From assembly GCA_963693305.1 (NCBI GenBank), contig OY855915.1, forward strand, positions 14,107,840 to 14,171,839: a stretch of 64,000 nt of DNA, in the 5' to 3' direction. The DNA is from Meandrina meandrites. Taxonomy: Eukaryota; Cnidaria; Anthozoa; Scleractinia; Meandrinidae. Every line of letters begins with the position of its first letter. Position 1 is the first letter of the stretch. Below the pieces are notes generated by a model, which saw only the letters and a program-made list of their open reading frames with translations, was not told the DNA's origin and did no database searches. The translations under genes were made by a program, and so were the position numbers. Positions 43,664-56,999 of this stretch are shown piece after piece.

Positions 43664-46600
43664 TTTCTCCCAGAGAGCGGAATTTCAAAAAAGTTTCAGG
43701 TTCGGCCTGGAAAATTCATTTTGGCATGTTCTCAGCTCGGGAAGCGCGTTAGCACCGATTTTCTCCCAGAGAGCCGAATTTCAAAAAAATTTCACGTTCG
43801 GCCTGGAAAATTCATTTTGGCATGTTCTCAGCCCGGGAAGCGCATTTGCAACGATTTTCTCCCAGAGAGCCGAATTTCAAAAAAATTTCAGGTTCGGCCT
43901 GGAAAATTCATTTTGGCATGTTCTCAGCCCGGGAAGCGCGTTTGCACCGATTTTCTCCAAGAGAGCCGAATTTCAAAAAAATTTCAGGTTCGGCCTGGAA
44001 AATTCATTTTGGCATGTTCTCAGCCCGGGAAGCGCGTTTGCACCGATTTTCTCCCAGAGAGCCAAATTTCAAAAAAATTTCAGGTTCGGCCTGGAAAATT
44101 CATTTTGGCATGTTCTCAGCCCGGGAAGCGCGTTTGCACCGATTTTCTGCCAGAGAGCCGAATTTCAAAAAAAATTCAGGTTCGGCCTGGAAAATTCATT
44201 TTGGCATGTTCTCAGCCCGGGAAGCGCGTTTGCACCGATTTTCTGCCAGAGAGCCGAATTTCAAAAAAATTTCAGGTTCGGCCTGGAAAATTCATTCTGG
44301 CATGTTCTCAGCCCGGGAAGCGCGTTTGCACCGATTTTCTCCCAGAGAGCCGAATTTCAAAAAAATTTCAGGTTCGGCCTGGAAAATTCATTTTGGCATG
44401 TTCTCAGCCCGGGAAGCGCGTTTGCACCGATTTTCTCCCAGAGAGCCGAATTTCAAAAAAATTTCAGGTTCGGCCTGGAAAATTCATTTTGGCATGTTCT
44501 CAGCCCGGGAAGCGCGTTTGCACCGATTTTCTGCCAGAGAGCCGAATTTCAAAAAAAATTCAGGTTCGGCCTGGAAAATTCATTTTGGCATGTTCTCAGC
44601 CCGGGAAGCGCGTTTGCACCGATTTTCTGCCAGAGAGCCGAATTTCAAAAAAATTTCAGGTTCGGCCTGGAAAATTCATTTTGGCATGTTCTCAGCCCGG
44701 GAAGCGCGTTTGCACCGATTTTCTCCCAGAGAGCCGAATTTCAAAAAAATTTCAGGTTCGGCCTGGAAAATTCATTTTGGCATGTTCTCAGCCCGGGAAG
44801 CGCGTTTGCACCGATTTTCTCCCAGAGAGCCGAATTTCAAAAAAATTTCAGGTTCGGCCTGGAAAATTCATTTTGGCATGTTCTCAGCCCGGGAAGCGCG
44901 TTTGCACCGATTTTCTCCCAGAAAACCGAATTTCAAAAAAATTTCAGGTTCGGCCTGGAAAATTCATTTTGGCATGTTCTCAGCCCGGGAAGCGCGTTTG
45001 CACCGATTTTCTGCCAGAGAGCCGAATTTCAAAAAAATTTCAGGTTCGGCCTGGAAAATTCATTTTGGCATGTTCTCAGCCCGGGAAGCGCGTTTGCACC
45101 GATTTTCTGAAAGAGAGCCGAATTTCAAAAAAATTTCAGGTTCGGCCTGGAAAATTCATTTTGGCATGTTCTCAGCCCGGGAAGCGCGTTTGCACCGATT
45201 TTCTGCCAGAGAGCCGAATTTCAAAAAAATTTCAGGTTCGGCCTGGAAAATTCATTTTGGCATGTTCTCAGCCCGGGAAGCGCGTTTGCACCGATTTTCT
45301 CCCAGAGAGCCGAATTTCAAAAAAATTTCAGGTTCGGCCTGGAAAATTCATTTTGGCATGTTCTCAGCCCGGGAAGCGCGTTTGCACCGATTTTCTGCCA
45401 GAGAGCCGAATTTCAAAAAAATTTCAGGTTCGGCCTGGAAAATTCATTTTGGCATGTTCTCAGCCCGGGAAGCGCGTTTGCACCGATTTTCTCCCAGAGA
45501 GCCCAATTTCAAAAAAATTTCAGGTTCGGCCTGGAAAATTCATTTTGGCATGTTCTCAGCCCGGGAAGCGCGTTTGCACCGATTTTCTCCCAGAGAGCCG
45601 AATTTCAAAAAAATTTCAGGTTCGGCCTGGAAAATTCATTTTGGCATGTTCTCAGCCCGGGAAGCGCGTTTGCACCGATTTTCTCCCAGAAAACCGAATT
45701 TCAAAAAAATTTCAGGTTCGGCCTGGAAAATTCATTTTGGCATGTTCTCAGCCCGGGAAGCGCGTTTGCACCGATTTTCTGCCAGAGAGCCGAATTTCAA
45801 AAAAATTTCAGGTTCGGCCTGGAAAATTCATTTTGGCATGTTCTCAGCCCGGGAAGCGCGTTTGCACCGATTTTCTGCCAGAGAGCCGAATTTCAAAAAA
45901 ATTTCAGGTTCGGCCTGGAAAATTCATTTTGGCATGTTCTCAGCCCGGGAAGCGCGTTTGCACCGATTTTCTCCCAGAGAGCCGAATTTCAAAAAAATTT
46001 CAGGTTCGGCCTGGAAAATTCATTTTGGCATGTTCTCAGCCCGGGAAGCGCGTTTGCACCGATTTTCTCCCAGAGAGCCGAATTTCAAAAAAATTTCAGG
46101 TTCGGCCTGGAAAATTCATTTTGGCATGTTCTCAGCCCGGGAAGCGCGTTTGCACCGATTTTCTCCCAGAAAACCGAATTTCAAAAAAATTTCAGGTTCG
46201 GCCTGGAAAATTCATTTTGGCATGTTCTCAGCCCGGGAAGCGCGTTTGCACCGATTTTCTGCCAGAGAGCCGAATTTCAAAAAAATTTCAGGTTCGGCCT
46301 GGAAAATTCATTTTGGCATGTTCTCAGCCCGGGAAGCGCGTTTGCACCGATTTTCTCCCAGAGAGCCGAATTTCAAAAAAATTTCAGGTTCGGCATGGAA
46401 AATTCATTTTGGCATGTTCTCAGCCCGGGAAGCGCGTTTGCACCGATTTTCTCCCAGAGAGCCGAATTTCAAAAAAATTTCAGGTTCGGCCTGGAAAATT
46501 CATTTTGGCATGTTCTCAGCCCGGGAAGCGCGTTTGCACCGATTTTCTCCCAGAAAACCGAATTTCAAAAAAATTTCAGGTTCGGCCTGGAAAATTCATT

Positions 46601-49600
46601 TTGGCATGTTCTCAGCCCGGGAAGCACGTTTGCACCGATTTTCTCCCAGAGAGCCCAATTTCAAAAAAATTTCAGGTTCGGCCTGGAAAATTGATTTTGG
46701 CATGTTCTCAGCCCGGGAAGCGCGTTTGAACCGATTTTCTCCCAGAGAGCCGAATTTCAAAAAAATTTCAGGTTCGGCCTGGAAAATTCATTTTGGCATG
46801 TTCTCAGCCCGGGAAGCGCGTTTGAACCGATTTTCTCCCAGAGAGCCGAATTTCAAAAAAATTTCAGGTTCGGCCTGGAAAATTCATTTTGGCATGTTCT
46901 CAGCCCGGGAAGCGCGTTTGCACCGATTTTCTCCCAGAAAACCGAATTTCAAAAAAATTTCAGGTTCGGCCTGGAAAATTCATTTTGGCATGTTCTCAGC
47001 CCGGGAAGCGCGTTTGCACCGATTTTCTGCCAGAGAGCCGAATTTCAAAAAAATTTCAGGTTCGGCCTGGAAAATTCATTTTGGCATGTTCTCAGCCCGG
47101 GAAGCGCGTTTGCACCGATTTTCTGCCAGAGAGCCGAATTTCAAAAAAATTTCAGGTTCGGCCTGGAAAATTCATTTTGGCATGTTCTCAGCCCGGGAAG
47201 CGCGTTTGCACCGATTTTCTGCCAGAGAGCCGAATTTAAAAAAAAAATTTCAGGTTCGGCCTGGAAAATTCATTTTGGCATGTTCTCAGCCCGGGAAGCG
47301 CGTTTGCACCGATTTTCTGCCAGAGAGCCGAATTTCAAAAAAATTTCAGGTTCGGCCTGGAAAATTCATTTTGGCATGTTCTCAGCCCGGGAAGCGCGTT
47401 TGCACCGATTTTCTGCCAGAGAGCCGAATTTCAAAAAAATTTCAGGTTCGGCCTGGAAAATTCATTTTGGCATGTTCTCAGCCCGGGAAGCGCGTTTGAA
47501 CCGATTTTCTCCCAGAGAGCCGAATTTCAAAAAAATTTCAGGTTCGGCCTGGAAAATTCATTTTGGCATGTTCTCAGCCCGGGAAGCGCGTTTGCACCGA
47601 TTTTCTCCCAGAAAACCGAATTTCAAAAAAATTTCAGGTTCGGCCTGGAAAATTCATTTTGGCATGTTCTCAGCCCGGGAAGCGCGTTTGCACCGATTTT
47701 CTGCCAGAGAGCCGAATTTCAAAAAAATTTCAGGTTCGGCCTGGAAAATTCATTTTGGCATGTTCTCAGCCCGGGAAGCGCGTTTGCACCGATTTTCTGC
47801 CAGAGAGCCGAATTTCAAAAAAATTTCAGGTTCGGCCTGGAAAATTCATTTTGGCATGTTCTCAGCCCGGGAAGCGCGTTTGCACCGATTTTCTGCCAGA
47901 GAGCCGAATTTAAAAAAAAAATTTCAGGTTCGGCCTGGAAAATTCATTTTGGCATGTTCTCAGCCCGGGAAGCGCGTTTGCACCGATTTTCTGCCAGAGA
48001 GCCGAATTTCAAAAAAATTTCAGGTTCGGCCTGGAAAATTCATTTTGGCATGTTCTCAGCCCGGGAAGCGCGTTTGCACCGATTTTCTGCCAGAGAGCCG
48101 AATTTCAAAAAAATTTCAGGTTCGGCCTGGAAAATTCATTTTGGCATGTTCTCAGCCCGGGAAGCGCGTTTGCACCGATTTTCTGCCAGAGAGCCGAATT
48201 TCAAAAAAATTTCAGGTTCGGCCTGGAAAATTCATTTTGGCATGTTCTCAGCCCGGGAAGCGCGTTTGCACCGATTTTCTCCCAGAGAGCCGAATTTCAA
48301 AAAAATTTCAGGTTCGGCCTGGAAAATTCATTTTGGCATGTTCTCAGCCCGGGAAGCGCGTTTGCACCGATTTTCTGCCAGAGAGCCGAATTTCAAAAAA
48401 ATTTCAGGTTCGGCCTGGAAAATTCATTTTGGCATGTTCTCAGCCCGGGAAGCGCGTTTGCACCGATTTTCTGCCAGAGAGCCGAATTTCAAAAAAATTT
48501 CAGGTTCGGCCTGGAAAATTCATTTTGGCATGTTCTCAGCCCGGGAAGCGCGTTTGCACCGATTTTCTGCCAGAGAGCCGAATTTCAAAAAAATTTCAGG
48601 TTCGGCCTGGAAAATTCATTTTGGCATGTTCTCAGCCCGGGAAGCGCGTTTGCACCGATTTTCTGCCAGAGAGCCGAATTTCAAAAAAATTTCAGGTTCG
48701 GCCTGGAAAATTCATTTTGGCATGTTCTCAGCCCGGGAAGCGCGTTTGCACCGATTTTCTCCCAGAGAGCCGAATTTCAAAAAAATTTCAGGTTCGGCCT
48801 GGAAAATTCATTTTGGCATGTTCTCAGCCCGGGAAGCGCGTTTGCACCGATTTTCTCCCAGAGAGCCGAATTTCAAAAAAATTTCAGGTTCGGCCTGGAA
48901 AATTCATTTTGGCATGTTCTCAGCCCGGGAAGCGCGTTTGAACCGATTTTCTCCCAGAGAGCCGAATTTCAAAAAAATTTCAGGTTCGGCCTGGAAAATT
49001 CATTTTGGCATGTTCTCAGCCCGGGAAGCGCGTTTGCACCGATTTTCTCCCAGAAAACCGAATTTCAAAAAAATTTCAGGTTCGGCCTGGAAAATTCATT
49101 TTGGCATGTTCTCAGCCCGGGAAGCGCGTTTGCACCGATTTTCTCCCAGAGAGCCGAATTTCAAAAAAATTTCAGGTTCGGCCTGGAAAATTCATTTTGG
49201 CATGTTCTCAGCCCGGGAAGCGCGTTTGCACCGATTTTCTCCCAGAGAGCCGAATTTCAAAAAAATTTCAGGTTCGGCCTGGAAAATTCATTTTGGCATG
49301 TTCTCAGCCCGGGAAGCGCGTTTGCACCGATTTTCTGCCAGAGAGCCGAATTTCAAAAAAATTTCAGGTTCGGCCTGGAAAATTCATTTTGGCATGTTCT
49401 CAGCCCGGGAAGCGCGTTTGCACCGATTTTCTCCCAGAGAGCCGAATTTCAAAAAAATTTCAGGTTCGGCCTGGAAAATTCATTTTGGCATGTTCTCAGC
49501 CCGGGAAGCGCGTTTGCACCGATTTTCTCCCAGAAAACCGAATTTCAAAAAAATTTCAGGTTCGGCCTGGAAAATTCATTTTGGCATGTTCTCAGCCCGG

Positions 49601-52600
49601 GAAGCGCGTTTGCACCGATTTTCTCCCAGAAAACCGAATTTCAAAAAAATTTCAGGTTCGGCCTGGAAAATTCATTTTGGCATGTTCTCAGCCCGGGAAG
49701 CGCGTTTGCACCGATTTTCTCCCAGAAAACCGAATTTCAAAAAAATTTCAGGTTCGGCCTGGAAAATTCATTTTGGCATGTTCTCAGCCCGGGAAGCGCG
49801 TTTGCACCGATTTTCTCCCAGAGAGCCGAATTTCAAAAAAATTTCAGGTTCGGCCTGGAAAATTCATTTTGGCATGTTCTCAGCCCGGGAAGCGCGTTTG
49901 CACCGATTTTCTCCCAGAGAGCCGAATTTCAAAAAAATTTCAGGTTCGGCCTGGAAAATTCATTTTGGCATGTTCTCAGCCCGGGAAGCGCGTTTGCACC
50001 GATTTTCTGCCAGAGAGCCGAATTTCAAAAAAATTTCAGGTTCGGCCTGGAAAATTCATTTTGGCATGTTCTCAGCCCGGGAAGCGCGTTTGCACCGATT
50101 TTCTCCCAGAGAGCCGAATTTCAAAAAAATTTCAGGTTCGGCCTGGAAAATTCATTTTGGCATGTTCTCAGCCCGGGAAGCGCGTTTGCACCGATTTTCT
50201 CCCAGAAAACCGAATTTCAAAAAAATTTCAGGTTCGGCCTGGAANNNNNNNNNNNNNNNNNNNNNNNNNNNNNNNNNNNNNNNNNNNNNNNNNNNNNNNN
50301 NNNNNNNNNNNNNNNNNNNNNNNNNNNNNNNNNNNNNNNNNNNNNNNNNNNNNNNNNNNNNNNNNNNNNNNNNNNNNNNNNNNNNNNNNNNNNNNNNNNN
50401 NNNNNNNNNNNNNNNNNNNNNNNNNNNNNNNNNNNNNNNNNNNNTGTTCTCAGCCCGGGAAGCGCGTTTGCACCGATTTTCTCCCAGAGAGCCGAATTTC
50501 AAAAAAATTTCAGGTTCGGCCTGGAAAATTCATTTTGGCATGTTCTCAGCCCGGGAAGCGCGTTTGCACCGATTTTCTGCCAGAGAGCCGAATTTCAAAA
50601 AAATTTCAGGTTCGGCCTGGAAAATTCATTTTGGCATGTTCTCAGCCCGGGAAGCGCGTTTGCACCGATTTTCTGCCAGAGAGCCGAATTTCAAAAAAAT
50701 TTCAGGTTCGGCCTGGAAAATTCATTTTGGCATGTTCTCAGCCCGGGAAGCGCGTTTGCACCGATTTTCTGCCAGAGAGCCGAATTTCAAAAAAATTTCA
50801 GGTTCGGCCTGGAAAATTCATTTTGGCATGTTCTCAGCCCGGGAAGCGCGTTTGCACCGATTTTCTGCCAGAGAGCCGAATTTCAAAAAAATTTCAGGTT
50901 CGGCCTGGAAAATTCATTTTGGCATGTTCTCAGCCCGGGAAGCGCGTTTGCACCGATTTTCTGCCAGAGAGCCGAATTTCAAAAAAATTTCAGGTTCGGC
51001 CTGGAAAATTCATTTTGGCATGTTCTCAGCCCGGGAAGCGCGTTTGCACCGATTTTCTGCCAGAGAGCCGAATTTCAAAAAAATTTCAGGTTCGGCCTGG
51101 AAAATTCATTTTGGCATGTTCTCAGCCCGGGAAGCGCGTTTGCACCGATTTTCTGCCAGAGAGCCGAATTTCAAAAAATTTCAGGTTCGGCCTGGAAAAT
51201 TCATTTTGGCATGTTCTCAGCCCGGGAAGCGCGTTTGCACCGATTTTCTGCCAGAGAGCCGAATTTCAAAAAAATTTCAGGTTCGGCCTGGAAAATTCAT
51301 TTTGGCATGTTCTCAGCCCGGGAAGCGCGTTTGCACCGATTTTCTGCCAGAGAGCCGAATTTCAAAAAAATTTCAGGTTCGGCCTGGAAAATTCATTTTG
51401 GCATGTTCTCAGCCCGGGAAGCGCGTTTGCACCGATTTTCTGCCAGAGAGCCGAATTTCAAAAAAATTTCAGGTTCGGCCTGGAAAATTCATTTTGGCAT
51501 GTTCTCAGCCCGGGAAGCGCGTTTGCACCGATTTTCTGCCAGAGAGCCGAATTTCAAAAAATTTCAGGTTCGGCCTGGAAAATTCATTTTGGCATGTTCT
51601 CAGCCCGGGAAGCGCGTTTGCACCGATTTTCTGCCAGAGAGCCGAATTTCAAAAAAATTTCAGGTTCGGCCTGGAAAATTCATTTTGGCATGTTCTCAGC
51701 CCGGGAAGCGCGTTTGCACCGATTTTCTGCCAGAGAGCCGAATTTCAAAAAAATTTCAGGTTCGGCCTGGAAAATTCATTTTGGCATGTTCTCAGCCCGG
51801 GAAGCGCGTTTGCACCGATTTTCTCCCAGAGAGCCGAATTTCAAAAAATTTCAGGTTCGGCCTGGAAAATTCATTTTGGCATGTTCTCAGCCCGGGAAGC
51901 GCGTTTGCACCGATTTTCTCCCAGAGAGCCGAATTTCAAAAAAATTTCAGGTTCGGCCTGGAAAATTCATTTTGGCATGTTCTCAGCCCGGGAAGCGCGT
52001 TTGCACCGATTTTCTGCCAGAGAGCCGAATTTCAAAAAAATTTCAGGTTCGGCCTGGAAAATTCATTTTGGCATGTTCTCAGCCCGGGAAGCGCGTTTGC
52101 ACCGATTTTCTGCCCAGAGAGCCGAATTTCAAAAAAATTTCAGGTTCGGCCTGGAAAATTCATTTTGGCATGTTCTCAGCCCGGGAAGCGCGTTTGCACC
52201 GATTTTCTGCCAGAGAGCCGAATTTCAAAAAAATTTCAGGTTCGGCCTGGAAAATTCATTTTGGCATGTTCTCAGCCCGGGAAGCGCGTTTGCACCGATT
52301 TTCTGCCAGAGAGCCGAATTTCAAAAAAATTTCAGGTTCGGCCTGGAAAATTCATTTTGGCATGTTCTCAGCCCGGGAAGCGCGTTTGCACCGATTTTCT
52401 GCCAGAGAGCCGAATTTCAAAAAAATTTCAGGTTCGGCCTGGAAAATTCATTTTGGCATGTTCTCAGCCCGGGAAGCGCGTTTGCACCGATTTTCTGCCA
52501 GAGAGCCGAATTTCAAAAAAATTTCAGGTTCGGCCTGGAAAATTCATTTTGGCATGTTCTCAGCCCGGGAAGCGCGTTTGCACCGATTTTCTGCCAGAGA

Positions 52601-55600
52601 GCCGAATTTCAAAAAAATTTCAGGTTCGGCCTGGAAAATTCATTTTGGCATGTTCTCAGCCCGGGAAGCGCGTTTGCACCGATTTTCTCCCAGAGAGCCG
52701 AATTTCAAAAAAATTTCAGGTTCGGCCTGGAAAATTCATTTTGGCATGTTCTCAGCCCGGGAAGCGCGTTTGCACCGATTTTCTGCCCAGAGAGCCGAAT
52801 TTCAAAAAAATTTCAGGTTCGGCCTGGAAAATTCATTTTGGCATGTTCTCAGCCCGGGAAGCGCGTTTGCACCGATTTTCTGCCAGAGAGCCGAATTTCA
52901 AAAAAATTTCAGGTTCGGCCTGGAAAATTCATTTTGGCATGTTCTCAGCCCGGGAAGCGCGTTTGCACCGATTTTCTGCCAGAGAGCCGAATTTCAAAAA
53001 AATTTCAGGTTCGGCCTGGAAAATTCATTTTGGCATGTTCTCAGCCCGGGAAGCGCGTTTGCACCGATTTTCTGCCCAGAGAGCCGAATTTCAAAAAAAT
53101 TTCAGGTTCGGCCTGGAAAATTCATTTTGGCATGTTCTCAGCCCGGGAAGCGCGTTTGCACCGATTTTCTGCCAGAGAGCCGAATTTCAAAAAAATTTCA
53201 GGTTCGGCCTGGAAAATTCATTTTGGCATGTTCTCAGCCCGGGAAGCGCGTTTGCACCGATTTTCTGCCAGAGAGCCGAATTTCAAAAAAATTTCAGGTT
53301 CGGCCTGGAAAATTCATTTTGGCATGTTCTCAGCCCGGGAAGCGCGTTTGCACCGATTTTCTGCCAGAGAGCCGAATTTCAAAAAAATTTCAGGTTCGGC
53401 CTGGAAAATTCATTTTGGCATGTTCTCAGCCCGGGAAGCGCGTTTGCACCGATTTTCTGCCAGAGAGCCGAATTTCAAAAAAATTTCAGGTTCGGCCTGG
53501 AAAATTCATTTTGGCATGTTCTCAGCCCGGGAAGCGCGTTTGCACCGATTTTCTGCCAGAGAGCCGAATTTCAAAAAAATTTCAGGTTCGGCCTGGAAAA
53601 TTCATTTTGGCATGTTCTCAGCCCGGGAAGCGCGTTTGCACCGATTTTCTGCCAGAGAGCCGAATTTCAAAAAAATTTCAGGTTCGGCCTGGAAAATTCA
53701 TTTTGGCATGTTCTCAGCCCGGGAAGCGCGTTTGCACCGATTTTCTGCCAGAGAGCCGAATTTCAAAAAAATTTCAGGTTCGGCCTGGAAAATTCATTTT
53801 GGCATGTTCTCAGCCCGGGAAGCGCGTTTGCACCGATTTTCTCCAGAGAGCCGAATTTCAAAAAAATTTCAGGTTCGGCCTGGAAAATTCATTTTGGCAT
53901 GTTCTCAGCCCGGGAAGCGCGTTTGCACCGATTTTCTGCCAGAGAGCCGAATTTCAAAAAAATTTCAGGTTCGGCCTGGAAAATTCATTTTGGCATGTTC
54001 TCAGCCCGGGAAGCGCGTTTGCACCGATTTTCTGCCAGAGAGCCGAATTTCAAAAAAATTTCAGGTTCGGCCTGGAAAATTCATTTTGGCATGTTCTCAG
54101 CCCGGGAAGCGCGTTTGCACCGATTTTCTGCCCAGAGAGCCGAATTTCAAAAAAATTTCAGGTTCGGCCTGGAAAATTCATTTTGGCATGTTCTCAGCCC
54201 GGGAAGCGCGTTTGCACCGATTTTCTGCCAGAGAGCCGAATTTCAAAAAAATTTCAGGTTCGGCCTGGAAAATTCATTTTGGCATGTTCTCAGCCCGGGA
54301 AGCGCGTTTGCACCGATTTTCTGCCAGAGAGCCGAATTTCAAAAAAATTTCAGGTTCGGCCTGGAAAATTCATTTTGGCATGTTCTCAGCCCGGGAAGCG
54401 CGTTTGCACCGATTTTCTGCCAGAGAGCCGAATTTCAAAAAAATTTCAGGTTCGGCCTGGAAAATTCATTTTGGCATGTTCTCAGCCCGGGAAGCGCGTT
54501 TGCACCGATTTTCTGCCAGAGAGCCGAATTTCAAAAAAATTTCAGGTTCGGCCTGGAAAATTCATTTTGGCATGTTCTCAGCCCGGGAAGCGCGTTTGCA
54601 CCGATTTTCTGCCAGAGAGCCGAATTTCAAAAAAATTTCAGGTTCGGCCTGGAAAATTCATTTTGGCATGTTCTCAGCCCGGGAAGCGCGTTTGCACCGA
54701 TTTTCTGCCAGAGAGCCGAATTTCAAAAAAATTTCAGGTTCGGCCTGGAAAATTCATTTTGGCATGTTCTCAGCCCGGGAAGCGCGTTTGCACCGATTTT
54801 CTGCCAGAGAGCCGAATTTCAAAAAAATTTCAGGTTCGGCCTGGAAAATTCATTTTGGCATGTTCTCAGCCCGGGAAGCGCGTTTGCACCGATTTTCTGC
54901 CAGAGAGCCGAATTTCAAAAAAATTTCAGGTTCGGCCTGGAAAATTCATTTTGGCATGTTCTCAGCCCGGGAAGCGCGTTTGCACCGATTTTCTGCCCAG
55001 AGAGCCGAATTTCAAAAAAATTTCAGGTTCGGCCTGGAAAATTCATTTTGGCATGTTCTCAGCCCGGGAAGCGCGTTTGCACCGATTTTCTGCCAGAGAG
55101 CCGAATTTCAAAAAAATTTCAGGTTCGGCCTGGAAAATTCATTTTGGCATGTTCTCAGCCCGGGAAGCGCGTTTGCACCGATTTTCTGCCAGAGAGCCGA
55201 ATTTCAAAAAAATTTCAGGTTCGGCCTGGAAAATTCATTTTGGCATGTTCTCAGCCCGGGAAGCGCGTTTGCACCGATTTTCTGCCCAGAGAGCCGAATT
55301 TCAAAAAAATTTCAGGTTCGGCCTGGAAAATTCATTTTGGCATGTTCTCAGCCCGGGAAGCGCGTTTGCACCGATTTTCTGCCAGAGAGCCGAATTTCAA
55401 AAAAATTTCAGGTTCGGCCTGGAAAATTCATTTTGGCATGTTCTCAGCCCGGGAAGCGCGTTTGCACCGATTTTCTGCCAGAGAGCCGAATTTCAAAAAA
55501 ATTTCAGGTTCGGCCTGGAAAATTCATTTTGGCATGTTCTCAGCCCGGGAAGCGCGTTTGCACCGATTTTCTGCCAGAGAGCCGAATTTCAAAAAAATTT

Positions 55601-56999
55601 CAGGTTCGGCCTGGAAAATTCATTTTGGCATGTTCTCAGCCCGGGAAGCGCGTTTGCACCGATTTTCTCCAGAGAGCCGAATTTCAAAAAAATTTCAGGT
55701 TCGGCCTGGAAAATTCATTTTGGCATGTTCTCAGCCCGGAAGCGCGTTTGCACCGATTTTCTCCCAGAGAGCCGAATTTCAAAAAAATTTCAGGTTCGGC
55801 CTGGAAAATTCATTTTGGCATGTTCTCAGCCCGGGAAGCGCGTTTGCACCGATTTTCTGCCAGAGAGCCGAATTTCAAAAAAATTTCAGGTTCGGCCTGG
55901 AAAATTCATTTTGGCATGTTCTCAGCCCGGGAAGCGCGTTTGCACCGATTTTCTCCAGAGAGCCGAATTTCAAAAAAATTTCAGGTTCGGCCTGGAAAAT
56001 TCATTTTGGCATGTTCTCAGCCCGGGAAGCGCGTTTGCACCGATTTTCTCCAGAGAGCCGAATTTCAAAAAAATTTCAGGTTCGGCCTGGAAAATTCATT
56101 TTGGCATGTTCTCAGCCCGGGAAGCGCGTTTGCACCGATTTTCTCCCAGAGAGCCGAATTTCAAAAAATTTCAGGTTCGGCCTGGAAAATTCATTTTGGC
56201 ATGTTCTCAGCCCGGGAAGCGCGTTTGCACCGATTTTCTCCCAGAGAGCCGAATTTCAAAAAAATTTCAGGTTCGGCCTGGAAAATTCATTTTGGCATGT
56301 TCTCAGCCCGGGAAGCGCGTTTGCACCGATTTTCTCCCAGAGAGCCGAATTTCAAAAAAATTTCAGGTTCGGCCTGGAAAATTCATTTTGGCATGTTCTC
56401 AGCCCGGGAAGCGCGTTTGCACCGATTTTCTCCCAGAGAGCCGAATTTCAAAAAAATTTCAGGTTCGGCCTGGAAAATTCATTTTGGCATGTTCTCAGCC
56501 CGGGAAGCGCGTTTGCACCGATTTTCTCCCAGAGAGCCGAATTTCAAAAAAATTTCAGGTTCGGCCTGGAAAATTCATTTTGGCATGTTCTCAGCCCGGG
56601 AAGCGCGTTTGCACCGATTTTCTCCCAGAGAGCCGAATTTCAAAAAAGTTTCAGGTTCGGCCTGGAAAATTCATTTTGGCATGTTCTCAGCCCGGGAAGC
56701 GCGTTTGCACCGATTTTCTCCCAGAGAGCCGAATTTCAAAAAAATTTCAGGTTCGGCATGGAAAATTCATTTTGGCATTTTCTCAGCCCGGGAAGCGCGT
56801 TTGCACCGATTTTCTCCCAGAGAGCCGAATTTCAAAAAAATTTCAGGTTCGGCCTGGAAAATTCATTTTGGCATGTTCTCAGCCCGGGAAGCGCGTTTGC
56901 ACCGATTTTCTCCCAGAGAGCCGAATTTCAAAAAAGTTTCAGGTTCGGCCTGGAAAATTCATTTTGGCATGTTCTCAGCCCGGGAAGCGAATTTGCACC
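43664..56999 (+). repeat. 96-bp satellite array, about 139 copies
   Basis: Unit: CACCGATTTTCTCCCAGAGA, GCCGAATTTCAAAAAAATTT, CAGGTTCGGCCTGGAAAATT, CATTTTGGCATGTTCTCAGC, CCGGGAAGCGCGTTTG (96 bp in all). Copies are nearly identical. The main variants are CTCCCAG/CTGCCAG, GAGAGCC/GAAAACC and TTTGCACC/TTTGAACC. The consensus contains no TAA, TAG or TGA on the plus strand and is a multiple of three, so all three plus frames stay open for kilobases, while each minus frame meets a stop in every unit. The very long open frames (for example 47,954-57,046) also run across 1-bp indels from one frame to another, which argues against a protein. There are six CpGs per unit. A 200-N gap lies at 50,245-50,444. 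Confidence 0.97.
50245..50444. other. Assembly gap (200 N)
   Basis: Exactly 200 N inside the 96-bp array. The round number suggests a placeholder, so the true array length is unknown. Confidence 0.95.

Noticed and set aside
43664..56999. CENP-B box in the 96-bp unit
   Set aside because: I compared the TTCG and CCCGGG parts with TTCGnnnnAnnCGGG on both strands and the spacing does not fit. A centromeric role is neither shown nor excluded.
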